64,000 bases of DNA, taken from Candolleomyces eurysporus (taxonomy: Eukaryota; Basidiomycota; Agaricomycetes; Agaricales; Psathyrellaceae). Under the pieces are notes generated by a model that saw only the letters and a list, made by a program, of their open reading frames with translations, was not told the DNA's origin and ran no database searches. Location of the stretch: the NCBI GenBank assembly GCA_027579435.1, contig JANBPK010000762.1:29004-93003 (forward strand), given 5' to 3'. Made by a program: the position numbers and the translations under genes. Of the stretch, positions 22,514 to 34,429 are shown one piece after another; within the stretch, counting starts at the first letter, position 1; the number at the start of each line of letters is the position of its first letter.

Positions 22514-23136
22514 ATGCAAGCTCCGGGGACAACCTCGGTAAGCTACCTACACTTGGGTCATCACTGACAATCGAATTCTTCGCAGTCGACTGACGGTCAT
22601 GATGCTCTCTAATTGAATGCGGCTCTCAAGCCTACAGCGGTGGAATCTTCGGTAACTCGGCTCTTGGTATCCATCAAGAGCTTGTTCAGCGCTCTCACCG
22701 ATTGGAGCCACCAACGAGTGGGCGAACCACACGTCAGCGATTGCTATGTGCGCTTCGGAAACGACCTTGATGCTGTAAAAACAGCTTACGCTTGTTCCAA
22801 TATATCCATGCCGTGGGTCTCGTTCGCATCTTCCTCATAGACAGTGTGTTACTCACCATATCATACCATGTTTGTTTGGGTAGCGCCCTACCCTGTAATA
22901 GAGAAGTTGCTTCGACACCAGACGACCTGCGACTCGTCTTGGAGGAGTGTTTAGCGGAGGAAGCTACACTAGAGAACCTGGAGCTCTACCTTCCTGAAAT
23001 TCGGCACATTATAACCGTGCTTCTGCAAACCCTACGTACAAAGCAAGCAAAATACAGGACCATCGTCACTGGCAAGAATCACACTTTGACAGGCTCGAGA
23101 AGAGGGCGACGAAGGGATCTAGCGACGAGGAGTTGA
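22514..23136 (+). CDS. Truncated Bud6/Aip3 N-terminal region
   Basis: A plausible model (exons 22514-22537, 22631-22812, 22902-23136) gives 146 residues. The first intron needs a CAAG acceptor preceded by a CTAAT branch site; reading straight through meets a stop. The residues VESSVTRLLVSIKSLFSALTDW, then VSDCYVRFGNDLDAVKTAY, TPDDLRLVLEECLAEEA, LELYLPEIRHIITVLLQTLR and KQAKYR fit the N-terminal region of Bud6/Aip3, an actin- and formin-associated polarity protein. A full Bud6 is several times longer and has a C-terminal coiled-coil core. Here the frame ends soon after KQAKYR, so this is a partial copy, either a pseudogene or a short derived gene. Confidence 0.55.
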
Positions 23137-23422
23137 AAGTGGATCCATTTCCCGCTTGCTGGAAGCTGGTTTCTTAACGTATGATAGTTCGAGACTGTCA
23201 ATTGTGCTCTCTTGAATGATAAGCCGCTGAGGGGGGCGTTCGGATCAAAGAGACGGGGTCGGGAGGCGCGCATCAGAAAAGGCGCATCACCTGACCGGCT
23301 ATAATACGGACGGAGCAACCAATCGTCGTCATCCCGTTACTTTGACCACTCACACGCACGAACCTCTCAGCCATCGCTGCTGTCCCCCGATAAATTGCCA
23401 GAAGACTTNAGGAAAGGAAAAT

Positions 23423-24461
23423 ATGACGAACGCCCTGAAGAAGAGGAAGATCGCGGTCTTGGGCTCGAGATCTGTTGGTGAGTGTCACCCATTTCGTTTT
23501 CATTTCGTTATTCCATTGGGCGGGTGCGGGTACCCTCCATGTCATATCACATTTTTCTTCGTTGCCACTGGACATATGTCACGTTGGTTCTTTTCTATTC
23601 CTGTGCTTCGTTTGTTCTCTTTCTGTTGTGTCGCGGGTGGTGGGCTGACTGAAACCCTGACGGTCCTCTGCGTGGTACAGGCAAGTCGTCGTTGGTGAAG
23701 CAGTTCATCGAGGTGAGCTCTCTTCCCTCCTCTCCAGGCGTCAAGGTTTGCTGATGATAGGTCTTGTGGCTTAGAACCATTTCCTGGACTCGTATTACCC
23801 CACTATCGAGTCCACCTTTGCAAAGAGTGTGGTGTATAATGGAGTGGAGTACGACTGTCATATCATTGATACTGCTGGCCAGGTACGCACACCCTCCCCA
23901 GACCCATCCCAGTCCTCGTTACTGAGACTCTCCTCTTCCTCTTCCTCTTTCCCGCCGCTAGGATGAATACTCCCCGATAAACGCCCAACACGCAATTGGA
24001 ATTCACGGCTACGTCCTCGTCTACTCGATCGCCTCACGAAGGTCGTTTGAGATGATCCAGAGCGTATATGACAAAATCATCGACTTTGCCGGGCTGACGG
24101 ACATCTCGTGTGTTATTGTGGGATCCAAGAGCGATTTGGCGCAGAGGTGAGTAGTGGGTTGGACACCTGAGCTCCACTTTCGGTGTTGCACGGTGCTGAT
24201 GCTCTGATACAGTCAGAGACAGGTGGACCTTGCTGAAGGGGAGAAGCTAGCGAAGGAGATCGGATGCGCGTTCGTGGAGACGAGTGCGAAGAGTAATACT
24301 AACGTCGGTGAGTATCATTCTATCTCTCTTTGTCGAAAAATGGGGATACCAATTCTTTTACAGCCAAGGTGTTTGAGCTGTGTCTGCAAGAGATCGAGAA
24401 GCGGGCAGCACCGAATCAGGCAGATTCTACTTCTTCAAAACAGCCTTGTGCAATCATGTAG
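23423..24461 (+). CDS. rhb1: Rheb-family small GTPase
   Basis: Exons 23423-23477, 23681-23712, 23775-23882, 23962-24146, 24213-24307 and 24364-24461 splice in frame to 190 residues. The G1 box GSRSVGKSSLVKQF spans the first two exons; the Arg in GSRSVGKS is typical of Rheb. Switch I is YYPTIESTF, G3 is DTAGQDEYS, G4 is GSKSDL (Ser in place of the usual Asn of NKxD) and G5 is ETSAKS. The tail ends CAIM, a CaaX box for farnesylation. Rheb activates TORC1 at endomembranes when bound to GTP. The G4 change could alter guanine binding slightly, but other Rheb positions look intact. The stretch after the stop is a long 3' region. Confidence 0.93.
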
Positions 24462-25383
24462 AAGAAGAGGAAGAATCGCAGCAGGAACAGGACCTCGCCC
24501 TACATTCCAGATTCCACCCACAAAGCGACTCCACCTCGGATATAGACTACCTCTCCCCCCCTCGACCCATCATCCACCCATAGTCTTGCAGCTTCGGCTA
24601 GCATCAATCGCATATTCTTGCGCAGGTCTGCCCACCCGTTCTGTTTCTTTCAAGAGCGATCAACAATTTTTTTTCTGAACCTGGCTGTATCAATGGACAC
24701 TCTGCTATTGCCTCGACCTCTTCTCCTCCCCTGTTGTTCGTCTCCCTTCTTGTATTGCTTTTCAATCTCTGGCCTCTTTTCCTTCCTACGCCTCCGTATC
24801 ATTTCCCTTTTGACTAAAGCGAAGTGCCAGCTGACGCGTCACCCCTACTTGTCTGTTTGTCTGTACGTGTCTTGTTATTATCCTATCTTTATTCTGTGGC
24901 GGAGGGTAGTGCACCGTGTACCGTGTAGGCTCTCTTTAGCTCGATGCCGGTTGGAAAGGAAATGAAGAAGGCGAAAACGGAGAAGGAAGTAGGTATTCAT
25001 GTTGCTCGGATATTCATATATAGAATTCGAGTAATCGCATGCTTGCTGGATATNTTTGTACTACNATACTCTCTCCTCTTTCNTACTTATATTTATTGGC
25101 TTTGAGTCTCTCCTCTCAAGAGCAGCTTGGGTCCTGGGNGTTGAACAGATTCGAAGCCCCTATCCAATGGCGCGCTGCTGCGCGATCACCACACCGTCAT
25201 CCATCATCACTGCTCTTGCAAGTCGACGCTCATCATCTTGAACCGGACATTCCTCATCCTCGTCTGAACGACGCGACGACGACTGCACCTCGCTGTCGAC
25301 CTCACTCAAATCCGCCAAGCTCTCGGACTCTGATAACGATAACCTCTAAATTTCAATAACCAAGCAAACGACCCGACTAAGCC
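24462..25383. other. 3' flank of rhb1 and promoter of the ARPC5 gene
   Basis: T-rich sequence with no supported gene. From about 25110 (cctatccaatggcgcgctgc) to the ARPC5 start it matches the upstream region of the ARPC5 pseudogenes at 35450 and 47440. Four N lie at 25053-25138. Confidence 0.6.
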
Positions 25384-26316
25384 ATGGACGTCAACTTCCG
25401 CAAGATCGACATTGATCAATTCGACGAGGACGTACTGCACGAATCTGAGCTGTACGAAGCGGACCCTAGAGATCCTTATGAAGTCCTTGAGGAGGCGAAG
25501 CAGAGGCAGGCAGCTGTGAGGACTTCGTTGGCTAGGTACGTTTCGTCCATCGCTGCTTGCTGGTGTCGCACGAAGAATATACGCTGATCGTTCGCTGGTT
25601 TGTTCTTTTTGGCGTGCTACGTTCTCTTCCTAATACCTCCTACTTGACCGGTATCCTATGTCGTCTTGTCTTGGACGTCTTCCGTGCTATGGATCTCCGT
25701 CGTTCGCTACGATTCGTGCCGGAATACATCGCTGCTGCTGCGCGATACGCACGTTTTCTGGATCGTAGGAGCGATATCGCGGGTGCACTAAGCATCGTGC
25801 TCGAAAACGCTCCGTATGGACCGAACGTCGAAGAAGCCAAGGTGTGCANCGCGTTATATCCTATTCTCTTCTAATCACTTACCTATTCACTCCCATTCTC
25901 TGTCCGACCCTCAATCCAAACCCATGATCAACTGAACCACGAATACAGAACCTAACCCTTCAAACCCTTCTCTCCATCCTCAACTCCACCAAATCCACCG
26001 AAATCACAGGAGTCATCAAGTCGCTCTCACCTGATGCCCAGGATACACTCATGAAGTACCTCTATAAAGGCATGGGTCTCCCAGGGTGGGGAGATATCAG
26101 CGGGAGTGTNCTNTTGGGTTGGCACGAGAAGGTGAGCTGGCTCCTTCTTNCTGTTTCGGTGTTTCCTGNGTTTCGTTTCGTCGTTCCCTTGATGNNAGTC
26201 GTGTTGTGCTCGTTGGTTGATTGAGCCCGGGGCTGACTCGCCTTTNTTTCTAGTTGACCGAGGTTGCGGGNGTGGGATGCATAGTGCGAACCATGACGGA
26301 TCGTCGAATTGTATGA
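25384..26316 (+). CDS. arc15: Arp2/3 complex subunit 5 (p16-ARC), intact copy
   Basis: Exons 25384-25535, 25769-25841, 25949-26131 and 26254-26316 splice in frame to 156 residues, the normal size for the family. The protein begins MDVNFRKIDIDQFDED and continues with DPYEVLEEAKQRQAAVRTSL, IVLENAPYGPNVEEAK, LLSILNSTKS and GWGDISGSVLLGWHEKLTEV, ending CIVRTMTDRRIV, all typical of ARPC5. The subunit holds Arp2 and ARPC1 in the actin-branching complex. Three N at 26110, 26113 and 26271 replace coding bases and can be read from the other copies. This is the only one of five ARPC5-like sequences here with an unbroken full-length frame. Confidence 0.92.
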
Positions 26317-26496
26317 TCACGAATAAACTGATCGCTTGCTATTTGTATGCCAACCGTGGACGATGATACAAAAGAATACAATATTTCACGACTACTTGGA
26401 GGACCGACCATGAGAGCGGGCAGCCCCTTGCGCAACTCTGAACGGAAACTACAATACAGACATATTCGTTATGTGCATGATCCAGTGTAGTAAGGC

Positions 26497-26930
26497 ATGT
26501 CTCTTCCCCTCATACTCGGAACCCTCTGGATCGTACAGCGCGAAAGTCTAAATAATAACATTACAATCCACACAAACTCGGCTGACTTAATCGGAACACT
26601 CATGGTTAACCTGAAAGAACTCGAGGACGAGAACTGGAGAAGTTGCGAGAATCGAAATACGATCAGGACCTCCTCGCAAACCTGTGCACAAGAAGGAGCC
26701 TCACCATCCTCTGTGAACACAACAANAAAATAAATCTCGTAGAATGGGCAAAATGTCTGAAATGCGAAACCTTGGAAGACCCAAACCACATCTTTACCAC
26801 ATGCCAAGCATTCAGGCCAGAAATACATACGGAATTTTGTATAAAAGATACTAGGGAAAGTAAAAGTAAAATGAAACCACCCGAAGAGCGTTCGAGACCT
26901 ACTGATATGCTGCCTACCAAACAAGGATGA
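26497..26930 (+). mobile_element. Non-LTR retroelement scrap (RNase H and zinc-knuckle remnants)
   Basis: Broken frames read LILGTLWIVQRESLNNNITI, then NSADLIGTLMVNLKELEDEN, resembling the middle of an RNase H domain (DSKYVIEG..KHL..WED type). After a frame change follow CLKCETLEDPNHIFTTC, a C-x2-C-x6-H-x4-C arrangement like the zf-RVT domain at the end of non-LTR polymerases. Diverged copies of the right part recur at 39890-40080 and 51898-52080, always upstream of a GTPase cassette. Bases 26931-27500 that follow match the upstream flank of the GTPase A2 gene (40080-40675) and hold no other gene. Confidence 0.5.
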
Positions 26931-27500
26931 GCCTCGGCCCCCTAAGGGATAGACAGACTCAGAGATGCGACTGAAGGACCCTCAAAACCAAATCGGAAAA
27001 CTGCGTACTATACGCCCTAAACGAGAAACTCACCCTTGAGATAATGGCGTCCGACAAAGTTAAATACAAAAAGAAAGGGCGCCATACTGGAAAACCTCAG
27101 CCGGTGCAGAGACTGATGGGACCTCCTCCCGCCTTTCCCGCGCCTGACTTGACATCCATGCCACAAATTATAATCCGGCTATGAACAGAGTTTACAATCA
27201 GAACCCCGGTCTTTGGGTGCATACCAGGTTACTAAATAGAATTATCCGTCAACCAAGGGGTATGACTNTAACTTATGATAGATTCTTGAACTGGTTACTC
27301 TGACCACAGCCGATGTGCGGGAACCGCATTGTGTGAGTTGTGTGCGTTGGCTGCGCACAACCCTAGACCTCCGGAAATTTCCGAACACATTACTTATACG
27401 CATGCCCGAGCAATGATAACATAGACTCCTTGCCCCAGGCCTTACCTCAGTTCCTGTTGCCCAACAACTTCCACCTGTGCCGCCCTTGCATTCAATGAAC

Positions 27501-28627
27501 ATGCCGGGAAATTATAGTGTTGATACAGCCTTGACGGATGCTCGAGAAACCGACATCGTAATTCCGTGAGTTGACCAAAGATTGGTATATTCAGCTGCTC
27601 TACAACCCTTCTTTCAGAATCATGGGAGCGACTGGCGCTGGGAAGAGCAGCGTAAGAGCAAGGTTTCACTAGCAGAAGATTGAACTCACCTGTTTCTCAA
27701 AAGTTCATCAATGCCCTCCTCGATTACTTCGGAATTGTGAAGCATTTCGAGGTTGGCTCAGCCTTGGCGTCTTGCACGAGTGACCTCGAATCCGTCGTAA
27801 TTGAAGGTCAAACCAACAATTGGAAGCGCATTAGAGGGCATAGAATCGTGATTGTCGACACGCCTGGCTTTGACGACACGTACGCTGGGGATTTCGAGAT
27901 TCTGCAGCGAATTGCGCGGTGGTTAGAGGAATCGTAGGTCACGATATTAGTCCCTGGTAGTCATTCGCTGACCTTCGCTGCAACGGATAGATATCGCAAA
28001 AAGACGGTTCTAGGAGGGGTCATTTACCTGCACAACATCTCCCAGAATCGGTTTACCGGGACAGCTCGGAGAAACCTCGAGATTTTCAACCACCTATGCG
28101 GCGAGTCGGCACTTGACAAGGTCGTCCTAGTCACCTCGCATTGGGGGACGGCTCCCGACCAAATTTTCGACAAGAGAGAGGAAGAACTGAAGAAACGATA
28201 CTGGAATACAATGATGGACGGTGGGACGCGAGTTGAACGATTGGTCGCCGGCGAAGAGCAAGCTAGTGCTTGGAACATCTTCCACTCTATACTCGAGAGG
28301 GTCGAGACACGAGCAATCCAGCAGATCAGGCCCGAGGGGCTCCAAATCCAAAGGGAGCTCGTCAACGAACGCAAACTCCTTCCCCAGACTCACGCAGCTC
28401 GAGAGCTGCGGGCTCAACTTGAGCAGATGGTCGAAGCGCAAACCCAGATACAAGCGTTGAAGGCTGACGCGGCTGCAGGGAATGCAGAAGCAATGGCGCA
28501 GCTGGAAGAGCAAGAGGCAAAAGTGAAGCAGATGGCGCAGCAGATCGAGAATCTGAAAGTCCCGTTCCCCATGCGCCTAGTCCAATGGATGAAGCTGGTC
28601 GTGGGGAGGTGGATTTGGGTAGGTTGA
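27501..28627 (+). CDS. AIG1-like P-loop GTPase A1
   Basis: Exons 27501-27565, 27618-27651, 27704-27933 and 27991-28627 give 321 residues. The G1 box GATGAGKSS lies at the junction of exons 2 and 3. G3 is VDTPGFDDTY. The family block GGVIYLHNISQNRFTGTARR follows, then VVLVTSHWG in the place of a G4 box, lacking the usual [NT]KxD. The second half is a Glu/Gln/Ala-rich coiled coil (about 225-300) and the last 18 residues are amphipathic to hydrophobic (LVQWMKLVVGRWIWVG). The layout matches the large fungal family of AIG1/Toc34-like G-domain proteins. Function in fungi is not established; a membrane-bound or oligomerising GTPase is a reasonable guess. Three further copies are at 38443, 40676 and 50441. 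Confidence 0.85.
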
Positions 28628-28979
28628 GAGGTTGGTCCTTTGATATATGTAATTGTACAAGGCCTACCTTCGCTACGGCGTTGGGGCATAGTAGTGTAGG
28701 ACCAAGTTCGGAGTCGATATGTCTCTTGGCTCTGGAGAATGTTACCGCATATGACGACCTTCAATGAGTTTAAGCCAGTGTTCAGTACAGACCCACGAGT
28801 TCGCTCGAGCGCTATGGCGGGATGCAACCAAGATGCAACCGTAATACATGCGACGAGTACTCTTGGTGATTTTCAACTCCACGTGCACGACCAAACAAAC
28901 GTGACACGCTCATAGCCAGCGACCCCTATTCTCTCCTCCATGTCTTGTTTGTCGTCAAAGCGGATGATATTGTGCTGGG
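28628..28979. other. Spacer between GTPase A1 and chimeric ARPC5 fragment
   Basis: No gene. Nearly identical sequence lies at 41804-42153, and part of it (about 28855-28980) recurs at 52947-53090 in the third-unit remnant. Confidence 0.7.
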
Positions 28980-29450
28980 ATGGAGCAAAAAATTATAAAA
29001 TTTATTGACTATACCTCTATCTTGTCCCCGATCTCTCTCCTAAGCCTGAGTATGAGTGCTCTAGAACATGGAGTATGGACCTCCGAGCGAGGACGAATAC
29101 AGAACCTAACCCTCCAAACCCTTCTCTCCATCCTCAACTCCACCAAATCCACCGAAATCGCAGGAGTCATCAAGTCGCTCTCACCCGACACCCAGGATAC
29201 ACTCATGAAGTACCTCTATAAAGGCATGGCTCTCCCAGGGTGGGGAGATATCAGCGGGAGTGTTCTATTGGGTTGGCACGAGAAGGTGAGCTGGTTCCTT
29301 CTTGCTGTTCCGGTTTTTCGTTTCGTCGTTCGCTTGATGAGACTTGTTGGTTGATTGAGCTGGGGGCTGACTCGCCTTTGTTTCTAGTTGACCGAGGTTG
29401 CGGGTGTCGGATGCATAGTGCGAACCATGACGGATCGTCGAATTGTATGA
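28980..29450 (+). CDS. Chimeric ARPC5 C-terminal fragment, copy 1
   Basis: Exons 28980-29285 and 29388-29450 give 122 residues. The last 81 residues equal exons 3 and 4 of ARPC5 (NLTLQTLLSILNSTKSTEIA to TMTDRRIV). The first 38 residues come from unrelated sequence (MEQKIIKFIDYTSILSPISL and following), which runs in frame through the old intron end (CGAATACAG) into exon 3. The intron before the last exon is kept. Without the N-terminal half it should not replace ARPC5 in the Arp2/3 complex. Whether it is transcribed is unknown. Copy 2 at 42154 is essentially identical, with an unbroken frame in both. Confidence 0.6.
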
Positions 29451-29846
29451 TCACGAATTAACTGATAGCTTGCTATGTTGTATGCCAACCGTGGACGATG
29501 ATACAAGAGAATATAATATTTCACGACTCGCACACATCAAATTGATCTTTCAGGGATTGCACACTTCAATATTTACCCTACCCACAAGTATTCGCCGTAA
29601 TTGTCGAGGGACACTGTCGACCCGAAGTAAACCCAGGTCGCCTGAAATGAAACTATCCTTGAACGCGCAAGGTTCAGGAGGAAAGGAAGGGACCGTATTA
29701 CTCAGTTTCTTGGGATGGAGCGCACGATCGTCGAATTGTACTGAAGGAGGACGCTTTCCGAACAGTTGTAACTATAATACAGACATTCAATCTACATAAG
29801 CCCAAATTACTTGTGTCCAATGAAGCACATCTCTTGCCGGTATCGA
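29451..29846. other. Spacer between convergent ARPC5 fragment and NACHT1
   Basis: No supported gene. Mirrors 42625-43020 in unit 2 with a few substitutions. Confidence 0.7.
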
Positions 29847-32800
29847 CTACGAATTTGCACGATCTGGAAGAATTCTGTGGCGAGTATAGAGTCGCTTTTC
29901 TTCCTCCTGACCTTCACCACCATTCGTCATTACGGCCATCTCTGGGGTAATTGAGGATGGAGGAAGCGGAATTGATATCTGCTGGGTGGGGGTATCGGGC
30001 TGAACATGTAATTCGGCGGCATGCTTAGCATCGCCAGGGGGTAAATCGATGGAAACGACCTGGCAGATGTTCGAGTACCAGGTAGGCGGAGGGTCCTGCT
30101 GAGAATAACTGATCCACTTCCCGTTCCCTTTCCCTAGCAGCGACCAAAACGATGCGATTTCAACCGACATCCTATCCAGGGACTGATTGGGTGTGCCTGC
30201 ACTGGCCTGCAAAACAGACATCTCAGCAGACGGAAGATGATCTTCCCCCAGTTCAATGCCAAGTTCCTTTGCATGCTCGTCGTCAACGTGGAAGGTCCAC
30301 CAGAACACCCCCTGATCCTCTTGTTGGATGATGCGAGATTTGAAACGAATGGACTCATCCGACGTTGAGTCCTCTCCGGTCGTGGTTCGACTGAATTCGG
30401 CCGTTCCCTTGAATGGAAAGGAGAACCCAACCTTGGACATCATTTGCTGGCCAGTCTTCTCCGACTTGTTTTGCTTCACTTGCCCATCTGAGGCCGGCGT
30501 ACTTTTCGGTTTATGCTTGAATAAATCCCACTCATGGCTGTAGCTGTCGATCAAAATTTTCAAGTGTCTTTGGGAGTACCGATAAGCGGCGCTTGGATTG
30601 CTGAGAGCTTGGCACCGCATCTTTGTGAAGTGCACACTGGAAGTACGTCCTGGAGTGACCTGTACAGTCCGGAAAATTTAGAACCCATTGAGAGGATATC
30701 CACAGCCATAAGCATACCTGAAAATTGAAGTCGCCGATAAGCTGCAGTGTTTGCAATCGACCATCTCCCGGCGGTGGTTGAAAAATCACAGCCTTGATGT
30801 CAAAACGAATGTTGTAGGGTCGTTGAGTCGCACCATCATCTCCCGGGACAGGTGGACCTTGAGGCGGTTGCGTATGTTCATCATCACGACTTCCTTCCTC
30901 GCCAGGATCGTCACCCGAATTCCCCCTCGTCACCCCGGACTGTGAAGTCGAAACAATGTGACCTTCCGTTGGTAAGCGTCTGGATGGTTCACCCCCACTT
31001 CCTCCATCTTGTGGATTATCACTAGGAGGTTGGTCATGATGATCACCGGACCCATGACCGGCCAAGGTCTGCCCCTTGTCCAGTGCAATGTTGAGGCGAA
31101 GGTGAGAAGGGGACGGGTGGGGAATCAAATCTTCGAAATTCACGGATTTGCCATCGGCGTTGAACCCCAGTGAAAACGGGGTTTGCGAAATTCTGCAGTC
31201 CTATGCATTCAATGCATGTATCTGCAAAATAAAGCGTCAACTCACGAGCCAGTAATTTCCGTCCTTGGATACAGCTGCAGATTTCTGCTTTAAAATGCAA
31301 TGGGCAGATGGTGGCCTACTTCTGTCAATTGAAGAGCGTGGTATATCGATCCGAGGCCTGATTAATTCGATCTTCGAAGTTCCCAAGAAGCCTTTGGACA
31401 TGCTCACGTTGATGCACATCACGTCGTCATTCGAGGCCATTCGTCCTTCGTTCAAAGTGCCCTCAATCTTGTCTATGGTCTGTGCGTGGGGCTTCTATCT
31501 CTTCTTTGCTGCAGCTGACTTCTCTTGCATGGACCTGGCTCTTTCTTAATCACTACCTCCGACTCTCTCCTCCTCTTCGACAGACGCCTCTCAGGGAATA
31601 ACTGCAAGTCATAGCCACAGTCAAGGTATGCTATGTAGTCACCTCGGAGCCTGTTCATACAATAACAAGCTCCAAAATGTATGTTAGATCCTCGGTGGTG
31701 ATCGCCCTGTTGGTGAGTCGAGAGTGACTATATGCGCTTAGTCTTACTAACTAAGCTGGCATAGATATCATACACACATTACCTGACAAATGGTGTCGTT
31801 TTAGTAGTACCCCCGTGGTGAGATTTCTCTTGTACGGCTCTTCGATCTGCCTCACTGCCATGTGTGACCACACAGGTGCAGCGTGCACAAACCGTCCTCC
31901 GTCGACAACCGCTTGGAATCTGGGTCTGCCAAGCCGTGTGATTTCGCTGAGACTGCGCTTTTCCAATCTGCTGGCAAGCCGAGGGACATGGCGAGGGACA
32001 CGGCGAGGTGCGCTGTGCAGTTGGCAACCGAACTTGGGCTTGGAGGCAGGATCGGGAGGGTGTCTAGTGTACATTCGTGTATTTAGGTTGCATTAACAAT
32101 TCTATGCAGATTTATGCATTCCATCACTCCCAATAACCAGACCTAGGCAACCATGTTTAACGCAGATAAATGCAGGACGGTGCATCAAATTGTGGCCTCG
32201 AACCGGAAATTTGCAGAACGGACGGAAATTTTACCGCAAATGTCTGCTCTCCTTTGCATATTTCGGCATTTATGATCCCAACGCACTATTTTGCATAGCT
32301 TTGCACAATTTTGCAGAGGCCGTTCTCGCTGGGGTTGAACACGGGCGGTCGAATCGTTTTCCCATGTGGCATGGATATCATTGAAGGAAATGGCGAGCAC
32401 GCTTTCCCGACAGCGTCCAGGACGTGCTGTTCCAGCGTAAGGCTCTCCGAGGATACGATGTGTATTTCCTGTAATAACATGCCCATGTCTTCCGCAATTA
32501 AGCCTTCGTTGAACCCCGCTAGCACGACCATCGGGGTATTTGGACTACCCATGGCTCTGACGATGTCTGTCTGGCACGATTCGATGTGCTCGTGTGCGTC
32601 GACAGCCGCAAAGCATGCAAGACGATGATTCACTGGGGTTTGTTGCGAATCACTATGGCTATCGGAAACCTCGCCGATTGCCCGCAGTTTAAACGGCAAC
32701 TGCAGATGCTGGGGAGTGTCGGTGGAGCACTCGGCCGAGCGGGCTTGTACTTGCACTCGGGCTAGCTGCTCAATCAGCTCTGGTGCGCCCGGATTCAGTT

Positions 32801-34429
32801 CAAGCGTCCTACGACACAGCTGGATGGCAAAATCTGACTCCGCTGATTCGAAAAGACCTTCCGCTTGGTTCAAATGAACGACAGAATAATGAAGGGCATA
32901 TGCAGCAGCTGGACTGCGTTGACTGCGGTTTGTGAGTGACCCTACCCCGTGTTGACGATACACGAGTTCACATTGGAGGCAACGAAGGAAGAGCCGAACA
33001 TGCTCTTGTGGATGTGCAAAGAATCGGCCTGATCGACTTTGGGTGGTAAGAAAGTCGCGGAGGGAGGTGTGGAAGGGTGTGACGGGTATATCGTCTGTCC
33101 CGGGAACCACGATAATGGCTCCCAAGTTCACCAGGACGTTGACTACTTCGTTGGTGCTGATCCCAACGAGCTCAGCAATACCCGACGTCGGGAGTGGTGC
33201 GTTGAGAAGGGCGATGGTCGAGATGATATCCGAGAAAAAGGGGAGATGTTCTGAGCGTTCCAATGTCTGCTCGTAGAGTCCGTCAAGGCCAGGGTTCATT
33301 TTGAGGGCTAGGTGAAGGCGATCCATGGGCGTCGCTAAGGAACTACCTTCTCTGGTCGACCACATGATGAATTTGAACACTGCGGATGCGAAAATGAACG
33401 ATCCTCCAATATGCTGGACCAACTTGTGTATGTCGTTCGGGGGAGGCCATTTCCCATGCTGCGAGATGTATGCCTGGATAACAGCGTTTCGCCGTGTTAC
33501 ACCATCGAACAAAATATGAAGGAAGATTTCAATATCGTCGTCGGAGCAATGATTAGCAAGGTTGTCTAAACGAACCCCGGGAACGTTCAAGTGCGATTGG
33601 ATATGCTCCTCCACCCTGCTCGTGATAAAAACACGAAGAGGAATGAAAGGATTGTCGTTGAAAAAAGCGAGCATGCCCTCGATAAGTTCTTTAACTTCAT
33701 CTTTGTTGTCGCATTGGTCCAACCCATCTAGTACAATGAGGAATGGCCTTCCTGCTAGCGCTATTGCTGCTTCTTGAACGGCCGCTTTGAATGGTGCATA
33801 AACCAAGTATTGCATCTGACTCTGTAGAGAGATGTCTGCCTGGTCTGGCCGCAGCAAGGCCGGCCTAGCTTTCACAGCGGCACGGACAAAGGGTTCCGTC
33901 TGGGGAATTACTGCTACCATTTGGCTAGCAAGAGTAGTAGCGAGCCTCCAAATCTCGCTTCGTTTACCCGTATTCCTGAAGAAAAAGAAGCTTGCGACAG
34001 GCCGACCCTCCCGCACGGACGTGACGCACACCTCCTGAGAGACGGCGGACTTGCCACTCCCAATATATCCGTGCATCCAGAAAATGTGAGGTTCGCCAGC
34101 AGCCGAGATATTATCGGCTGTCCAGGCGGTAACCTTCTTGACTACCTGGACCATTGTCCCTGGCATACAGGCAGAATCTGGAGGTGATCGTTTGCGATCT
34201 CGGGTATGGGACGCATCTTCTATGGGGTGAAGGAGTTCGTACATCGGACCTGCACTGTCATTAGCCAAGATCGCGGGGTCGATCAAGCTGTGTGAGAATT
34301 GAAACGCTCACTCTTGTCAATGCCATCGGTCCTTCCTAGGGAAGCATCAGAATGAAGTCTTCTTTCGGCTTGATATGCAACCAGGTCCTCGACTCTATGC
34401 TCCTTCTGCCAGCTCTCCAATATATTCAT
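29847..34429 (-). pseudogene. NACHT (STAND NTPase) gene, copy 1, disrupted by a DNA transposon
   Basis: Exon pieces are 34312-34429, 34249 down to 32334, then after the transposon 31158-30718, and 29847-30659 (the 7-bp target duplication is counted once). The N-terminal part holds Walker A HGYIGSGKSAV and Walker B PFLIVLDGLDQCD, with ITSRVEEHI (sensor region) and a winged-helix-like region (FHTSLRDFL). Module 1 is cut at RPPVFN by the element at 31166-32333, and the frame then stops inside the element at 32286 after about 15 foreign residues. The rest of module 1, the linker and module 2 still lie open beyond the insertion. If the element were not spliced out, the product would be about 680 residues, keeping the NTPase but losing module 2. 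Unit 2 has the uninterrupted gene. Confidence 0.88.
31166..32333. mobile_element. Non-autonomous DNA transposon, 1168 bp, in NACHT1
   Basis: The left end CCCAGTGAAAACGGGGTTTG and the inverse of the right end CCCAGCGAGAACGGCCTCTG form imperfect terminal inverted repeats of about 32 bp. It is flanked by a 7-bp direct repeat GTTGAAC (31159-31165 and 32334-32340). The empty site with one GTTGAAC is present in NACHT2 at the matching place near 44335. The ends are rich in TTTGCA/TGCAAA motifs, as in subterminal transposase sites. No transposase is encoded; the longest frame (31265-31549) has no recognisable features. The superfamily is not certain: 7-bp duplications do not match hAT (8 bp) exactly. 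Confidence 0.85.

Noticed and set aside
31265..31549. Frame inside the NACHT1 transposon as a transposase
   Set aside because: Only 94 codons, no DDE/D or zinc-finger motifs.
34284..34286. Start of the NACHT1 protein at this codon
   Set aside because: The codon is TTG, and the stretch before 34250 contains a CTAAT branch site and TGCAG acceptor, so it is the end of an intron. The upstream exon with ATG at 34429 fits the phase.
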